A DNA stretch of 64,000 bases from an uncultured Clostridium sp. (GCA_947367845.1 CANBES010000004.1:1-64000); one strand, 5' to 3'. Counted from the stretch's first letter, positions 1 through 10,071 are shown. The notes: a model not told the origin generated them from the letters alone. A program made the numbers and translations.

Positions 1-28
1 TGAGCCTGAGTGAAAGCTCCTTTTTTTA
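1..28 (+). terminator. Terminator-like hairpin cut by the window edge
   Basis: GAGC (2-5) pairs with GCTC (16-19) and is followed by a run of seven T. It may end a gene lying left of the window. The rest of 1-135 shows no gene. Confidence 0.35.
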
Positions 29-135
29 TAAACATACAAATTCTTATCAAATGGAATGAACAAAATAAAAGCTAAAAATTACCCATTGTTCCCCGCAACT
101 TCTCCAAACCATTAACTAGTAACGATTAAATTACT

Positions 136-1449
136 CTAGCCTTTACTATAATATATTAATTTATCAAAATATTCTATCATAAATAATGGTATATTAATCA
201 AATTACCATCTTTAGTTAAATTGTTCATTGAAAATCGTATAGACAAATCATTATTATTTTTTGCATTATACCTTGTTAAACTAACATTATTGGTTGTCTT
301 ATTCGCTTTTACTTCTATTGGGATTATTCTATTTTGATACTGAATCACAAAGTCTATTTCGTGTCTATCAAATGTAAAATAATTTGGTACTTTTCCCAAA
401 ACTACATTTAACATATTCAATACATAGTTTTCAGTAAATGCTCCTTTAAATTCTTCAAATAACTTATCTCCTTCAATTACAATTTTACTATCCAAATTTG
501 CCATATTTCTAAGCAATCCAACATCATTCATATAAATCTTAAAAGCACCCAAATCATTATATGCTATTAATGGGAAATCTGTTTTAGTAACATTATAAAT
601 TTTGTAAACTAAATTTGCATCACTTAGCCAATTTAATGCTCCTTCATATTCTCTCGCTCTTGCACCTTGTTTTATTGTTTGATACAAAAATTTCTTATTT
701 TCTTTTGCAAGTTGTGATGGAATACTGTTCCAAATTAGAGATATTTTATTTGCTTCACTATTTTGAACATGTTTAGAAAAGTCACTTTCATATGCTTTTA
801 GTATATTTCTTTGAACATTTTCTACTAATTCTATATCTTTGTCATTTACCCAAATTTGAACAGCTTCTGGCATTCCTCCAATTATAAAATATGCTTTTAA
901 TTTTTCTTCTAATTGATTGAAAAATATGTCTGGTATTTTTTCAATATTCTTTATTGATTTCATATAGTCTACTAAATTTTCACAATTATCAGCTATTAAA
1001 AATTCACTAAATGTCATTGGATACATATTTAAAAAATCTACTTTTCCTACTGGAAATGATGTATGTGATAACCTAATGCCTAACAAACTTCCTGCACTAA
1101 CTATATGATATTCATTTGCTTCTTCTTGAAAGTATTTTAAACTATTTAATGCATTCGGACATTCCTGAATTTCGTCAAATATTATCAATGTTTTTTGTGG
1201 TTGTATTGCTTTTTTATGAATAAATGTTAATTGTTCAATTATTCTTTTCGGATCTTTTGTATTTGCAAATAAGTCATATAAATCTTTATCATGGTCAAAA
1301 TTAAAGTATGCGACATTGTCGTAATTTTCTTCTCCAAACTTTTTTAAAATATATGTTTTTCCAATTTGTCTTGCTCCTTTTAATATTAGCGGTTTTCTAT
1401 ATTTACTCTCTTTCCATTTTACTAATTCTTCTAGTATAAATCGTTTCAA
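136..1449 (-). CDS. AAA ATPase with DUF4143-type C-terminus
   Basis: About 437 aa. The N-terminal third is an AAA P-loop ATPase with Walker A GARQIGKT (about residues 25-32) and Walker B LIIFDEIQ (about 90-97). The C-terminal part has the nuclease-like core of the AAA_14/DUF4143 family, with E and K in 'HEIDFVIQY...PIEVKANK'. Such proteins are common, patchily distributed and often linked to accessory DNA; no specific function is established. I chose the TTG start at 1449 because the GTG at 1458 lies inside the ribosome binding site AGAGGTG. The gene stands alone, with no partner next to it. Confidence 0.85.
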   Translation of the reverse strand: MKRFILEELVKWKESKYRKPLILKGARQIGKTYILKKFGEENYDNVAYFNFDHDKDLYDLFANTKDPKRIIEQLTFIHKKAIQPQKTLIIFDEIQECPNALNSLKYFQEEANEYHIVSAGSLLGIRLSHTSFPVGKVDFLNMYPMTFSEFLIADNCENLVDYMKSIKNIEKIPDIFFNQLEEKLKAYFIIGGMPEAVQIWVNDKDIELVENVQRNILKAYESDFSKHVQNSEANKISLIWNSIPSQLAKENKKFLYQTIKQGARAREYEGALNWLSDANLVYKIYNVTKTDFPLIAYNDLGAFKIYMNDVGLLRNMANLDSKIVIEGDKLFEEFKGAFTENYVLNMLNVVLGKVPNYFTFDRHEIDFVIQYQNRIIPIEVKANKTTNNVSLTRYNAKNNNDLSIRFSMNNLTKDGNLINIPLFMIEYFDKLIYYSKG

Positions 1450-1629
1450 CTTAATCACCTCTTATATTAATATATGTTCTTTTATATTAATTATACACTC
1501 TAATCACACTTTTGTAAAGTTTTTTAGCTATTAAATCACACTTTTACAAGTATTTAAAAATAATTTATCACATTTTTGCAACCATAACAATAATAAGTTG
1601 ATTTCGATTGTCCTATACAACAAATAAGA

Positions 1630-2403
1630 CTAGATTGCTCTAGCCTTTACTATAACTCTTTCTTTACTATCATCTGTACAAGTTATTAATGTTATTTCTC
1701 TTTTCCCTTCTGTAAGTTGAGATGTACAACTTAAATCTTCTGGTACAACTTGATATTTTTTATATACAGAGTACTTCATAGTTTTTCCTGTATAATCTGT
1801 TATTTCTATAATATCTCCTTCTACAAGCTGTGGCACATTGCTGAAAAATTTTGAATTTTTATAATTGTGCCCCACTATGCATAAGTTTCCTATTTTATTT
1901 GGGTTTGGTCCCCAGAATTTTGTTGGTGAATTTTTTAGTAATGCTTCTGTTTCATCTTCTGTGTGTGTTTTTCCATCTGTAATTGCATAATTTACATTTA
2001 TTTTTGGAATATTTATTGATGCTATATTTGTATATTGATATCCTTCTTTTGTAGTTTTTACTTCTAAGTCTGTTATTTTTTTATTTGGTGATATATTTTG
2101 GCTTGATTGCTCTGTTGTAGCTATTTGTTCAGATTGTTCTTGTTCATTTTCATTTATTACTACTAGCATTATATTGCTTTTGGCTATAGAGTCATCTGCT
2201 TGTGGTATTTCAGTATTGAAGTCACTTAATATTGCTTGAGATGTTTCTTCGCTTTTGTTTTTATCGTATTCAGCATAAATAGCGACAGAAATTAGAATAC
2301 ATATTATAAAAATCGATAAAAAGAAGTCAAATTTATAGACTTTCTTTTTTCTTTTCAGTTCAGGTGTTATATACAATTTCTTTGTAACCAAAATCTGATT
2401 CAT
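1630..2403 (-). CDS. Sortase family transpeptidase
   Basis: 257 aa. A basic N-terminus is followed by one membrane segment (about 24-44), a low-complexity linker and a sortase domain. The catalytic triad is visible: His179 (VGHNYKNSKFF), Cys242 (TLITC) and Arg249 (RVIVKAR). The single N-terminal anchor and lack of a C-terminal anchor resemble class B/D enzymes; I cannot assign the class. It would join surface proteins to peptidoglycan outside the membrane. No substrate is adjacent, but two large surface proteins at 24.8-33.3 kb end in a possible S(V/I)KTG sorting signal. The start has GGAGAG five bases upstream. Confidence 0.88.
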   Translation of the reverse strand: MNQILVTKKLYITPELKRKKKVYKFDFFLSIFIICILISVAIYAEYDKNKSEETSQAILSDFNTEIPQADDSIAKSNIMLVVINENEQEQSEQIATTEQSSQNISPNKKITDLEVKTTKEGYQYTNIASINIPKINVNYAITDGKTHTEDETEALLKNSPTKFWGPNPNKIGNLCIVGHNYKNSKFFSNVPQLVEGDIIEITDYTGKTMKYSVYKKYQVVPEDLSCTSQLTEGKREITLITCTDDSKERVIVKARAI

Positions 2404-2466
2404 TTTTCTCTCCTTCTTTGTACTCTACTTTATTATAGCATATCTATTTCTTTTTTTGAATAGTTT

Positions 2467-3324
2467 TTATAAAATCTTATTAGCGATATTTGCAAAATCT
2501 TGCAAACTAAGCATTTCCGCTCTTGCATTTTCACTTAAATTTAATTCTTTTAATATTTTTATTCCTTCTTCTTTATTTAAGAATACTTTTGTATTTGTTA
2601 GTGCATTTAATAGTGTTTTTCTTCTTTGCATAAACGCACTTTTTATTATTCTAAACATTACCTCTTTGTTTTTTACTTCTATTGGAGGATTGCTTCTTAC
2701 ATTTAGTTTTATTACTTTTGAAGTAACTTCTGGTTCTGGAATAAAAGAATCGTTTGGCACTTCCATTATCGCTTCTGAAGTTGCGTAATAATATACTGTA
2801 TATGTTATAGCTCCCGTATTCTTTTCTCCTGGTACTGCAATTAATCTATCTGCCACTTCTTTTTGTATCATAACTGTTATGCTTTCTAAATCCAATTCCT
2901 CTTCTAGTAACTTCATTATAATTGGAGTTGTTATGTAATATGGTAAATTTGCTACTATTTTTACATTTGCTATATTATTTTTCTCTTTTTCTTCTTTTAT
3001 TATATTTTTCAAATCCACCTTTAAAATATCTTGATTTATTAATTCAAAGTTTTTGTATAGTTTAAATCTATCCTCTAAAATCTTTATCATTTTTTTGTCT
3101 AATTCTACACATATTACTTTTTTCGCTTTTTCTAATAAATATTTTGTTAGTGTTCCTAACCCTGGTCCAACCTCAATTACTAAATCATTTTCTTCTATGT
3201 TACTACTTTCTACTATGTTTTCCACAACATTTTGGCTTATTAAAAAATTTTGTCCTAATGATTTGTTTGCTTTTATATTGTATTTTTTCATAATGTATCT
3301 TGTTTCTTCTAATATATTTTCCAT
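2467..3324 (-). CDS. rsmA: 16S rRNA adenine dimethyltransferase RsmA/KsgA
   Basis: 285 aa, usual family length. It dimethylates two adjacent adenines in the 3' terminal helix of 16S rRNA using S-adenosylmethionine. Visible features are the N-terminal KSLGQNFL motif, the SAM-binding motif IEVGPGLGTLT and the catalytic NLPYYITTP motif. The start has TGGAG upstream. It is followed on the same strand by the sortase after about 60 bases. A degenerate palindromic repeat lies just upstream of the start. Confidence 0.95.
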   Translation of the reverse strand: MENILEETRYIMKKYNIKANKSLGQNFLISQNVVENIVESSNIEENDLVIEVGPGLGTLTKYLLEKAKKVICVELDKKMIKILEDRFKLYKNFELINQDILKVDLKNIIKEEKEKNNIANVKIVANLPYYITTPIIMKLLEEELDLESITVMIQKEVADRLIAVPGEKNTGAITYTVYYYATSEAIMEVPNDSFIPEPEVTSKVIKLNVRSNPPIEVKNKEVMFRIIKSAFMQRRKTLLNALTNTKVFLNKEEGIKILKELNLSENARAEMLSLQDFANIANKIL

Positions 3325-3346
3325 TAACTTTCTCCATCTTTTTATC

Positions 3347-3391
3347 TTGGGGTAAAGGAAACGTCCCCAAATGTCCCTATTATATTTTAGT
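3347..3391. repeat. Degenerate palindromic element (GGAAAnGTCCC arms)
   Basis: GGGG, AAGGAAACGTCCCC and TGTCCC appear here in a decayed form of the element seen intact at 24805-24833. It lies between the divergent rsmA and PBP genes. Confidence 0.5.
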
Positions 3392-3484
3392 ATAAATATG
3401 TGAATTTTTCAAGTTTTTATTGCTTTTTATGCCTTTTTAGGATAAAATTATTTCATATATATTAAACAAAAGAGGCGTATTTAT

Positions 3485-5758
3485 ATGAAAAATAATAAAA
3501 AAACAAATATAGTCAAAATGAAAACCTCATTTGAGTCTAAAAATCTAGTTCATACAAAAAAACTAAGAATATCATTAATAGTAACTGTTTTTCTTTTTAT
3601 AGCTTTACTAGCTAGAATTGGATTTTTGCAATTTGTTCAAGGTAGTTCTTTAAAAGAACGTGCATATAATCAACAAGCAATAAATCAAATTATTAGCCCT
3701 AAACGTGGAAACATATACGATTCAACTGGGAAGGCTTTAGCTATCGGTGCTCAAGTTGATACAATTACAATTAACCCAGCAAAAATTTCAAAAGATACTG
3801 AAGAAGATACAAAAGATTATAAAGAAAAAGTTGCAAAAGGTTTGTCCGAAATCTTTGAACTTGATTATAACGAAACTCTTGAAAAAGTTTCTTCTTCTAA
3901 TAATGTTGAAACAATTATAAAAAAAGTTGAACAAGATAAAGTTTCTCAATTAAAAGATTGGATGAAAGAAAATAAAATATCAGTTGGAATTAATATAGAT
4001 GCTGATACAAACAGATATTATCCTTATAGTACAGTTGCTTCAAGTGTTATAGGTTTTTGTGGTAATGATAATCAAGGTTTAAGTGGAATTGAGTCAAAAT
4101 GGGATTCTGTTTTGACTGGTACTCCTGGGAAAATTGTTAGTTCCAAAGGTGGTGACCAAAACGAAATTCCAAATGCTGGCGAAGCATATATTTCTGCAGA
4201 AAATGGTAGTGACTTAACACTTACAATTGATTTAAATATTCAGACTATTGTAGAAAAATATTTAAAACAAGTAGTTGATGATAATAATTGTAATCGTGGT
4301 GGAAATGTTATTGTTATGAACCCTAAAAATGGTGATATTCTAGCAATGGCTTCATATCCAGATTATGATTTAAACTCACCTTATACACCAAATGCTACTT
4401 TAGCAAAAACTTATGATTCCCTTTCTAGTGAAGAAAAAAGTGAATCTCTTTATAAAATGTGGTCTAATAAATCAGTTGCAGATACATATGAACCTGGTTC
4501 AGTTTTTAAAGTAATTACATCTGCTATCGCATTAGAAGAAAACATCACTTCAACTGATGTTGCAGGTGACTTCATTTGTAACGGATATGAAGAATTTGCA
4601 GATGCCTCTCAAACTCAGCCAATTAGAATTAATTGTTGGGCTACAACCCCACATGGAGAATTATCTTTAAGAGGTGCTTTAGCAAAATCTTGTAACCCTT
4701 CATTTATGCAATTAGGAAAACGTATTGGAATACAAACTTTATACAGATATTATGAAGCTTTTGGATTCTTTAAATCAACAAACTCTGGCTTATATGGAGA
4801 ACAAGGTAGTATATTTACACAACTAAACAAAGTCGGACCTGTTGAACTTGCTACTATGTCTTTTGGACAAAGACTAAATGTTACTCCTCTACAAATGGTT
4901 ACAGCTATATCTTGTATAGCTAATGACGGCAAATTATTACAACCACGCATTGTAAAAGAAATTAAAAATACAGATACTGGCTCTGTAACAGAAGTTCCTG
5001 TAACAGAAGTAAGACAAGTAATTTCAAAATCAAACGCTCAAAAAGTAAGATCTATGATGGAATCTGTTGTAACAGACGGTTCTGGTAGACATGCTGCTGT
5101 TTCAGGATATTCTATTGGTGGAAAAACTGGTACTTCTGAACCACCCTATAATAAACCTGAAGAAGGCTATGTTGCTTCTTATGTAGCAATATCGCCTGTT
5201 GAAGACACTCAACTAGTACTTCTATTAACATTATATGACCCACCAGAAAATAATCATCAAGGTGGAAGCCTTGCAGGTCCTGTTGTAAATCAAATGTTAA
5301 CTGAAATACTACCATATCTAGGTATTCCTTCTAGTAATGCTGAAACTGATAATTCATCAGATAATTTAATTATTGTGCCTGATGTGAGAAGTAAAACTGT
5401 AACAGAAGCTGAAAAAGTTTTAAAAAATGCTGGATTTACAGTAAAAACATATGTTAATGGTGACCCTAATAGTTTATTGGTTGCTGACCAAACGCCAAAA
5501 CCAGGTGCTTATCTGGCTAAGAACTCTATTATTGTTCTTTATGGTCAAGGTAGCGAAGTTGCAACTTCTGTTACTGTTCCTGACTTGAAAGGATTATCTG
5601 CATCAGCAGCTGCTAGTGCTTTGAAAGATAAGAATTTGAATATTAGTATTGAAGGCTCTGGAAATGTTATTTCTCAAGATTATATTAAGGATGAACAGGT
5701 TCAGGAAGGTACTATTGTAAAGGTTACTTTGAAACAAAATTTAGTATATACTCAATAA
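3485..5758 (+). CDS. SpoVD/PBP2-type penicillin-binding transpeptidase with two PASTA domains
   Basis: 757 aa. One N-terminal membrane segment (about 26-50) is followed by a PBP dimer domain (starting near 'PKRGNIYDSTG') and a transpeptidase domain with SxxK at Ser339 (SVFK), SxN at Ser402 (SCN) and KTG at Lys547. Two PASTA repeats occupy about 625-690 and 692-755. It cross-links peptidoglycan outside the membrane. The PASTA tail is shared by PBP2x, FtsI and the sporulation enzyme SpoVD; without mraY/murE/ftsL next to it I cannot choose between cell division and spore cortex roles. The start follows AGAGGCG. An inverted pair of palindromic elements begins seven bases after the stop. Confidence 0.92.
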   Translation: MKNNKKTNIVKMKTSFESKNLVHTKKLRISLIVTVFLFIALLARIGFLQFVQGSSLKERAYNQQAINQIISPKRGNIYDSTGKALAIGAQVDTITINPAKISKDTEEDTKDYKEKVAKGLSEIFELDYNETLEKVSSSNNVETIIKKVEQDKVSQLKDWMKENKISVGINIDADTNRYYPYSTVASSVIGFCGNDNQGLSGIESKWDSVLTGTPGKIVSSKGGDQNEIPNAGEAYISAENGSDLTLTIDLNIQTIVEKYLKQVVDDNNCNRGGNVIVMNPKNGDILAMASYPDYDLNSPYTPNATLAKTYDSLSSEEKSESLYKMWSNKSVADTYEPGSVFKVITSAIALEENITSTDVAGDFICNGYEEFADASQTQPIRINCWATTPHGELSLRGALAKSCNPSFMQLGKRIGIQTLYRYYEAFGFFKSTNSGLYGEQGSIFTQLNKVGPVELATMSFGQRLNVTPLQMVTAISCIANDGKLLQPRIVKEIKNTDTGSVTEVPVTEVRQVISKSNAQKVRSMMESVVTDGSGRHAAVSGYSIGGKTGTSEPPYNKPEEGYVASYVAISPVEDTQLVLLLTLYDPPENNHQGGSLAGPVVNQMLTEILPYLGIPSSNAETDNSSDNLIIVPDVRSKTVTEAEKVLKNAGFTVKTYVNGDPNSLLVADQTPKPGAYLAKNSIIVLYGQGSEVATSVTVPDLKGLSASAAASALKDKNLNISIEGSGNVISQDYIKDEQVQEGTIVKVTLKQNLVYTQ

Positions 5759-5764
5759 AAAATC

Positions 5765-5826
5765 TTGCCATGGGGGACGGACCTTCTTGGCAATTTTTTG
5801 CCAAAAAGGTCCGTCCCCCATGGCAA
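5765..5826. repeat. Inverted pair of TGCCA-type palindromic elements
   Basis: Two facing copies with TTGCCA...GGCAA arms and GGGGGACGG cores form a near-perfect hairpin of about 60 bases right after the PBP stop. It could act as a transcript end or 3' stabiliser; no long T run follows. Confidence 0.85.
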
Positions 5827-5835
5827 AAAATAAAA

Positions 5836-5868
5836 AGTGCTTTTAAGGACTGTACCCCAAAAACACCT
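5836..5868. repeat. Degenerate GGTGTTTTT-type palindromic element
   Basis: The right half (CCCCAAAAACACC) matches the perfect type at 18056-18090 and 51438-51470; the left half has several changes. It abuts the 3' end of the response regulator gene. Confidence 0.65.
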
Positions 5869-5873
5869 CTTTA

Positions 5874-6611
5874 TTAATTTGCTATGTAATATCCAACTCC
5901 TCTTTTTGTAATTAAAATCTTTGGAGCTGATGTATCTTTTTCTATTTTTTCTCTTATTCTTCTTACTGTAACATCTACTGTTCTTATGTCTCCATAGTAT
6001 TCATATCCCCATACTTTTTCAAGTAAAGTTTCTCTTGTTACTACTTGCTCTGGTTGTGATGCTAGGAATTTTAGAACTTCAAATTCTCTTAAAGTTAAGT
6101 CCATTATTTCTCCTCTAACTTTTACTTCAAATTTGTCTAAGTCTAGTTCTAAGTCTCCAACTATTATTTTGCTGTCTTTTTTCTTGTTTTCTACTTTAGC
6201 ATTTTGTATTTGATTGTTAGAAACAGCATCTACTTTTCTTAAATTTGCTTTTACTCTTGCCATTAGTTCTCTTACACTAAATGGTTTTGTAATATAGTCA
6301 TCTGCTCCTAACTCCAACCCTAGTATTTTGTCTATTTCTGCGTCTTTTGCTGTTAGCATAAGTATTGGAACATTTAAAGAATTTTTTATTCTTTTACATA
6401 CAGATAACCCATCCAATTTTGGTAGCATTATATCTAACAATATCAAGTCTGGTTTTTGTTCTAACGCAACATCTACTGCTGTTAGTCCATCACTTGCTGA
6501 TATTGTGTTATACCCTTCTTTTTTTAAATTGTGTGCCAATATGTCTACTATTGGTTCTTCATCATCAACTATTAATATAGTTTTTACATTATTCTCTATT
6601 TTTTCGTCCAC
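5874..6611 (-). CDS. WalR/YycF-like OmpR-family response regulator
   Basis: 245 aa. A receiver domain (about 10-125) has the acidic pair DD, phospho-acceptor Asp60 (LILLD), the switch Thr in MLTAKD and Lys in YITKPF. The winged-helix DNA-binding domain (about 150-243) has a recognition region RTVDVTVRRIREKIE close to that of WalR (YycF), the essential cell-wall regulator of Firmicutes. WalR is normally encoded with its kinase WalK and YycH/I; here there is no kinase on either side. The neighbouring PBP is transcribed convergently and could be a target, but that is only inference. Confidence 0.88.
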   Translation of the reverse strand: MDEKIENNVKTILIVDDEEPIVDILAHNLKKEGYNTISASDGLTAVDVALEQKPDLILLDIMLPKLDGLSVCKRIKNSLNVPILMLTAKDAEIDKILGLELGADDYITKPFSVRELMARVKANLRKVDAVSNNQIQNAKVENKKKDSKIIVGDLELDLDKFEVKVRGEIMDLTLREFEVLKFLASQPEQVVTRETLLEKVWGYEYYGDIRTVDVTVRRIREKIEKDTSAPKILITKRGVGYYIAN

Positions 6612-6731
6612 AAAAATTCCGCCTTTCTAATTTAGCTTTATTTTTATAGTATATTTATATCATACTTCAAAGCTTTTTACAAGCTTTTTATTTTTTATTT
6701 TTTAACAATATTTTCACTTTTTATGTGCTAG

Positions 6732-8495
6732 CTATTTTGTTTGGGCAAAATCTTCTTTTCTTAATTCAATGTGAACATCTTTTAATTGCTCTTCTGATAC
6801 AACTGATGGTGCTCTCATAAGTAGGTCTCTAGCTTTTTTATTTTTAGGGAATGCAATTATCTCTCTTATATTTTGAGAATCTGCAATTAACATTACCATT
6901 CTATCAACACCTGGTGCTGCTCCTGCATGTGGAGGTGTTCCATATTGGAAAGCATTATATAATGCACCAAATCTGTTTTTCACATCTTCTTCAGTATATC
7001 CTGCTATTTCAAAGGCTTTTATCATTGTTTCTGGACTATGATTTCTTACTGCTCCTGATGCCATTTCATACCCATTACATACTAAGTCAAATTGATATGC
7101 AAGTATGTCTAATGGATCTTTTGTTTCTAATGCTTCTAGCCCACCTTGTGGCATTGAAAATGGATTATGACTAAAATCTATTGTTCCTTCATCTGATAAT
7201 TCATACATTGGGAAGTCTACTATAAAACAGAATTTGTATACACCTTTTTCTATTAAATCTAATCTTTTTCCTAGTTCAATTCTAACCAAACCAGCAATTT
7301 TTTGAGCTTTTGCAAACTCATCTGCTATAAAGAATATACTTGAATTCTTTTCTAAGCCAAATTGACTTTCTAATTTCTCTTTTATATCATCTGTTATAAA
7401 TTTCGCAATTCCTCCTGCTATGTTTCCGTCTTTTTCAAGTTTTGTCCAAGCTAAACCTTTTGCTCCAACTTCTTCAGTTTGTGCAAATTCACCCATTTTG
7501 TCGAAGAATTTTCTTCCTTGTTCAGCTCCATTTGGTACTATTATCGCTTTTATTGTTTTATCTTTAAATGCATTGAAATCTGAATTCTTAAACAATTCAG
7601 TTACATCTTGGATTATTAACGGATTACGTAGGTCTGGTTTATCAATACCGTATTTTTCCATTGCTTCTCTATATGGAATACGTAAAAATGGACCTTCATC
7701 AACTTTCCAATTAGTAAATTTTTTGAATGTATGTGGTATAATATTTTCCATTACTGCAAGTACATCATCTTGATTAGCAAAGCTCATCTCATAATCCAAT
7801 TGATAAAACTCTCCTGGTGCCCTATCTGCTCTTGGATCTTCATCTCTAAAACAAGGAGCTATTTGGAAATATTTATTAAACCCTGAAACCATTAGCAATT
7901 GTTTAAATTGTTGTGGTGCTTGTGGTAACGCATAAAACTCACCTGGATTTAATCTACTTGGAACTAGATAATCTCTTGCACCTTCTGGTGAAGAATTTGC
8001 CAAGATTGGTGTTTGTATTTCGCAAAAACCTAATTCATCCATTTTATCTCTCAAAGTTTTTAAAATTTTAGAACGAAGTAAAATATTATTGTGTAATTTT
8101 TCGTTTCTCAAATCTAAAAATCTATACTCTAGCCTTAAATCTTCTCTTACTTCTTGGTCTGTATTAATTTCAAATGGAAGCACATTTTTACATTTTCCTA
8201 AAACTTCTAGTTCATTTGCTATAACTTCTATTTCTCCAGTTGGAATTTTGTTATTTTTGTTACTTCTTTCCACAACTTCTCCCTCTATGTGGATACAACT
8301 TTCTGTTGTAAAGTCTTTGGCTTGTTCTTGTAATTTCTCATCATTTACCACTATTTGTGTAATTCCAAATTCGTCTCTTAAATCTATAAAAATCATTCCA
8401 CCTAAATTTCTTATCTTTTGTATCCACCCACTAAGCTCTACACCTTCATTAATATTATTTATATTTAATTCTCCACAATTTTTCGTTCTATACAT
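6732..8495 (-). CDS. aspS: Aspartyl-tRNA synthetase
   Basis: 587 aa, the bacterial type. An N-terminal OB-fold anticodon-binding domain is followed by the class II core (motif 2 around FRDEDPRADR) with a bacterial GAD insertion, and motif 3 near GAAPGVDRM. It charges tRNA-Asp (or tRNA-Asp and tRNA-Asn in non-discriminating forms). I chose the ATG at 8495 because GGGAG lies about eight bases upstream and the protein then begins MYRTKNCGEL as usual; a longer reading from 8537 has no ribosome binding site. Confidence 0.96.
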   Translation of the reverse strand: MYRTKNCGELNINNINEGVELSGWIQKIRNLGGMIFIDLRDEFGITQIVVNDEKLQEQAKDFTTESCIHIEGEVVERSNKNNKIPTGEIEVIANELEVLGKCKNVLPFEINTDQEVREDLRLEYRFLDLRNEKLHNNILLRSKILKTLRDKMDELGFCEIQTPILANSSPEGARDYLVPSRLNPGEFYALPQAPQQFKQLLMVSGFNKYFQIAPCFRDEDPRADRAPGEFYQLDYEMSFANQDDVLAVMENIIPHTFKKFTNWKVDEGPFLRIPYREAMEKYGIDKPDLRNPLIIQDVTELFKNSDFNAFKDKTIKAIIVPNGAEQGRKFFDKMGEFAQTEEVGAKGLAWTKLEKDGNIAGGIAKFITDDIKEKLESQFGLEKNSSIFFIADEFAKAQKIAGLVRIELGKRLDLIEKGVYKFCFIVDFPMYELSDEGTIDFSHNPFSMPQGGLEALETKDPLDILAYQFDLVCNGYEMASGAVRNHSPETMIKAFEIAGYTEEDVKNRFGALYNAFQYGTPPHAGAAPGVDRMVMLIADSQNIREIIAFPKNKKARDLLMRAPSVVSEEQLKDVHIELRKEDFAQTK

Positions 8496-8554
8496 ATTTA
8501 TCTCCCTTTCATTTTTTGTACTTATATATATTACCACAAATTTCTATAAATTTC

Positions 8555-8633
8555 AATGTTTTTGGGGACGGAGCAAAAAAACATCATTTCAGCTAATAAA
8601 GCGATGTTTTTTTGCTCCGTCCCCAAAAACATC
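8555..8633. repeat. Inverted pair of GATGTTTTT-type palindromic elements
   Basis: Copies at 8555-8585 and 8603-8633 face each other. Each has ATGTTTTT..AAACATC arms around GGGGACGGAGC. They lie in the promoter gap between the divergent aspS and HD-GYP genes, so they are in or near both 5' regions. Confidence 0.88.
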
Positions 8634-8695
8634 GCTTTGACAAAAAGTACTTTTAATGTTATGATAATTTTAAATTATTCTAAGGAGAAAATTAT

Positions 8696-9586
8696 ATGTA
8701 TAATGAAACGTTTGATTTCTATGATAGAACTACTTTAAAGTCTTACAATCTAGACGAGTCTATGAGATATCAATTAAATATGCTAAGCACTCTTGATGTT
8801 TTTACTTTAAAGCATTGCGAAAATGTTGCGAATGTGACATGTAGGTTATGCCAAAAGTTACATTGCACAAAAAGTTTTACAGAGTATTGTACAATATGTG
8901 CATATTTACATGATATAGGTAAACTGTTTATTCCTTCAGAAATTTTGCAAAAGCCTGGAAAACTAACAGATGAAGAATATGAAGTTATGAAAACTCATAC
9001 TACTTTAGGTTATAATATGTGTATGGCTGATTTAAAATTAAGACCTTATGCTGCTGGAACTCTTTATCATCATGAAGCTTTAAATGGTTCTGGCTATCCT
9101 AATGGATTGACAAAAAAGGATATTCCTTATGAAGGGCAAATTATTCGTGTTGCTGATGAGTATGATGCTATTGTTAGTAAGAGACAATATAAAACACACA
9201 TTGGTATTTCTGATACTCTAAAAATTCTTATTGAAAATGCACAAAATGGTAAAAATAATCCACTTATTGTTCGTAAATTGTGCAAAGTTGTTATTGAAGA
9301 TATTGAGTATGAAATTTTCTTAACTCAAAGTTATGTGAGTAATCTTTCTGGAGAGATAAAAAGGCTTAAACAAGTTGCGAAATATGAACATGCTATGAAT
9401 AAAGCTAAGTCAAAAAATAATAAAGATTATTATTTTGAAGGTATGAAGGTTTTGCTAAGAGCTGGGGAAACTCCTGAAAATTATCGTTCTTTTATTGGGC
9501 AATATGAAGAAGCTTACAAAAATAAAAAAATTGCTATTGAAACTTTATACAACGAAATTAAAATTATAAAAAAGTTAAAAGTTTAA
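8696..9586 (+). CDS. HD-GYP domain phosphodiesterase
   Basis: 296 aa. The HD-GYP domain shows YLHDIGK (His72-Asp73), KTHT, YHHE and the GYPNG signature (about 133-137). Family members hydrolyse cyclic di-GMP in the cytoplasm. There is no receiver, PAS or membrane domain; the first 25 residues and last 80 (basic, helical) match nothing I recognise. AAGGAG lies ten bases before the ATG. The gene is single and ends inside a strong terminator hairpin. Confidence 0.9.
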   Translation: MYNETFDFYDRTTLKSYNLDESMRYQLNMLSTLDVFTLKHCENVANVTCRLCQKLHCTKSFTEYCTICAYLHDIGKLFIPSEILQKPGKLTDEEYEVMKTHTTLGYNMCMADLKLRPYAAGTLYHHEALNGSGYPNGLTKKDIPYEGQIIRVADEYDAIVSKRQYKTHIGISDTLKILIENAQNGKNNPLIVRKLCKVVIEDIEYEIFLTQSYVSNLSGEIKRLKQVAKYEHAMNKAKSKNNKDYYFEGMKVLLRAGETPENYRSFIGQYEEAYKNKKIAIETLYNEIKIIKKLKV

Positions 9587-9608
9587 ACACTTTTAACTTT
9601 TTTATTTT
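9568..9608 (+). terminator. Intrinsic terminator of the HD-GYP gene
   Basis: A perfect 15-base stem (9568-9582 with 9589-9603) and 6-base loop overlaps the last codons of the gene; the right arm ends in six T. It may also end mazF transcription from the other strand. Confidence 0.88.
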
Positions 9609-9615
9609 ATACACA

Positions 9616-9966
9616 TTATTCTCCTAATCCAAAACTAACACCTAAGGCATTATTTACTTTATCTATTATTTTTTCGTCATCTATGTGTCCAATTCTTTCT
9701 TTTAATCTACTTTTGTCAATGGTTCTAATCTGTTCAGCTAAAACCACAGAATTGCTTTTTAATCCGCTAGAAGAAGAGTTTATTTCTATATGAGTTGGTA
9801 ATTTTGTTTTACTAGTCTGTGAAGTTATTGCAGCTGCAATAACTGTTGGACTATATTTATTTCCTAAGTCGTTTTGGATAATCAATACTGGTCTAATTCC
9901 ACCTTGTTCTGAACCAACTACTGGGCTTAAATCTGCATAAAACATATCTCCTCTTTTTATTTGCAT
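9616..9966 (-). CDS. mazF: MazF/NdoA family mRNA interferase
   Basis: 116 aa from the ATG at 9966, which has AGGAG eight bases upstream; a GTG at 9975 overlaps that site. Residues [22 protein letters not shown] and [13 protein letters not shown] are hallmarks of the Firmicute EndoA/MazF ribonuclease, which cleaves mRNA at short sequences. The partner antitoxin gene that normally sits directly upstream is absent: the gap to the GerS-like gene is about 105 bases with no start codon for a peptide in frame. See the finding on gene order. Confidence 0.93.
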   Translation of the reverse strand: MQIKRGDMFYADLSPVVGSEQGGIRPVLIIQNDLGNKYSPTVIAAAITSQTSKTKLPTHIEINSSSSGLKSNSVVLAEQIRTIDKSRLKERIGHIDDEKIIDKVNNALGVSFGLGE

Positions 9967-10071
9967 ATTATTCACTCCTAATATTACTAGATTGTCAAGT
10001 ATATTTTGTATTATTTCTAAATATGGTTCAACTTGTTTTAGAAATTTTATAAGAGATGTGCTGTTTAATAT

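Noticed and set aside
8495-8537. Longer aspS starting at 8537
   Set aside because: No ribosome binding site; the ATG at 8495 has GGGAG and the expected protein start.
9967-10071. A small antitoxin gene before mazF
   Set aside because: The stretch in frame with mazF has no stops for about 30 codons, but also no ATG, GTG or TTG with a ribosome binding site before the mazF start itself.
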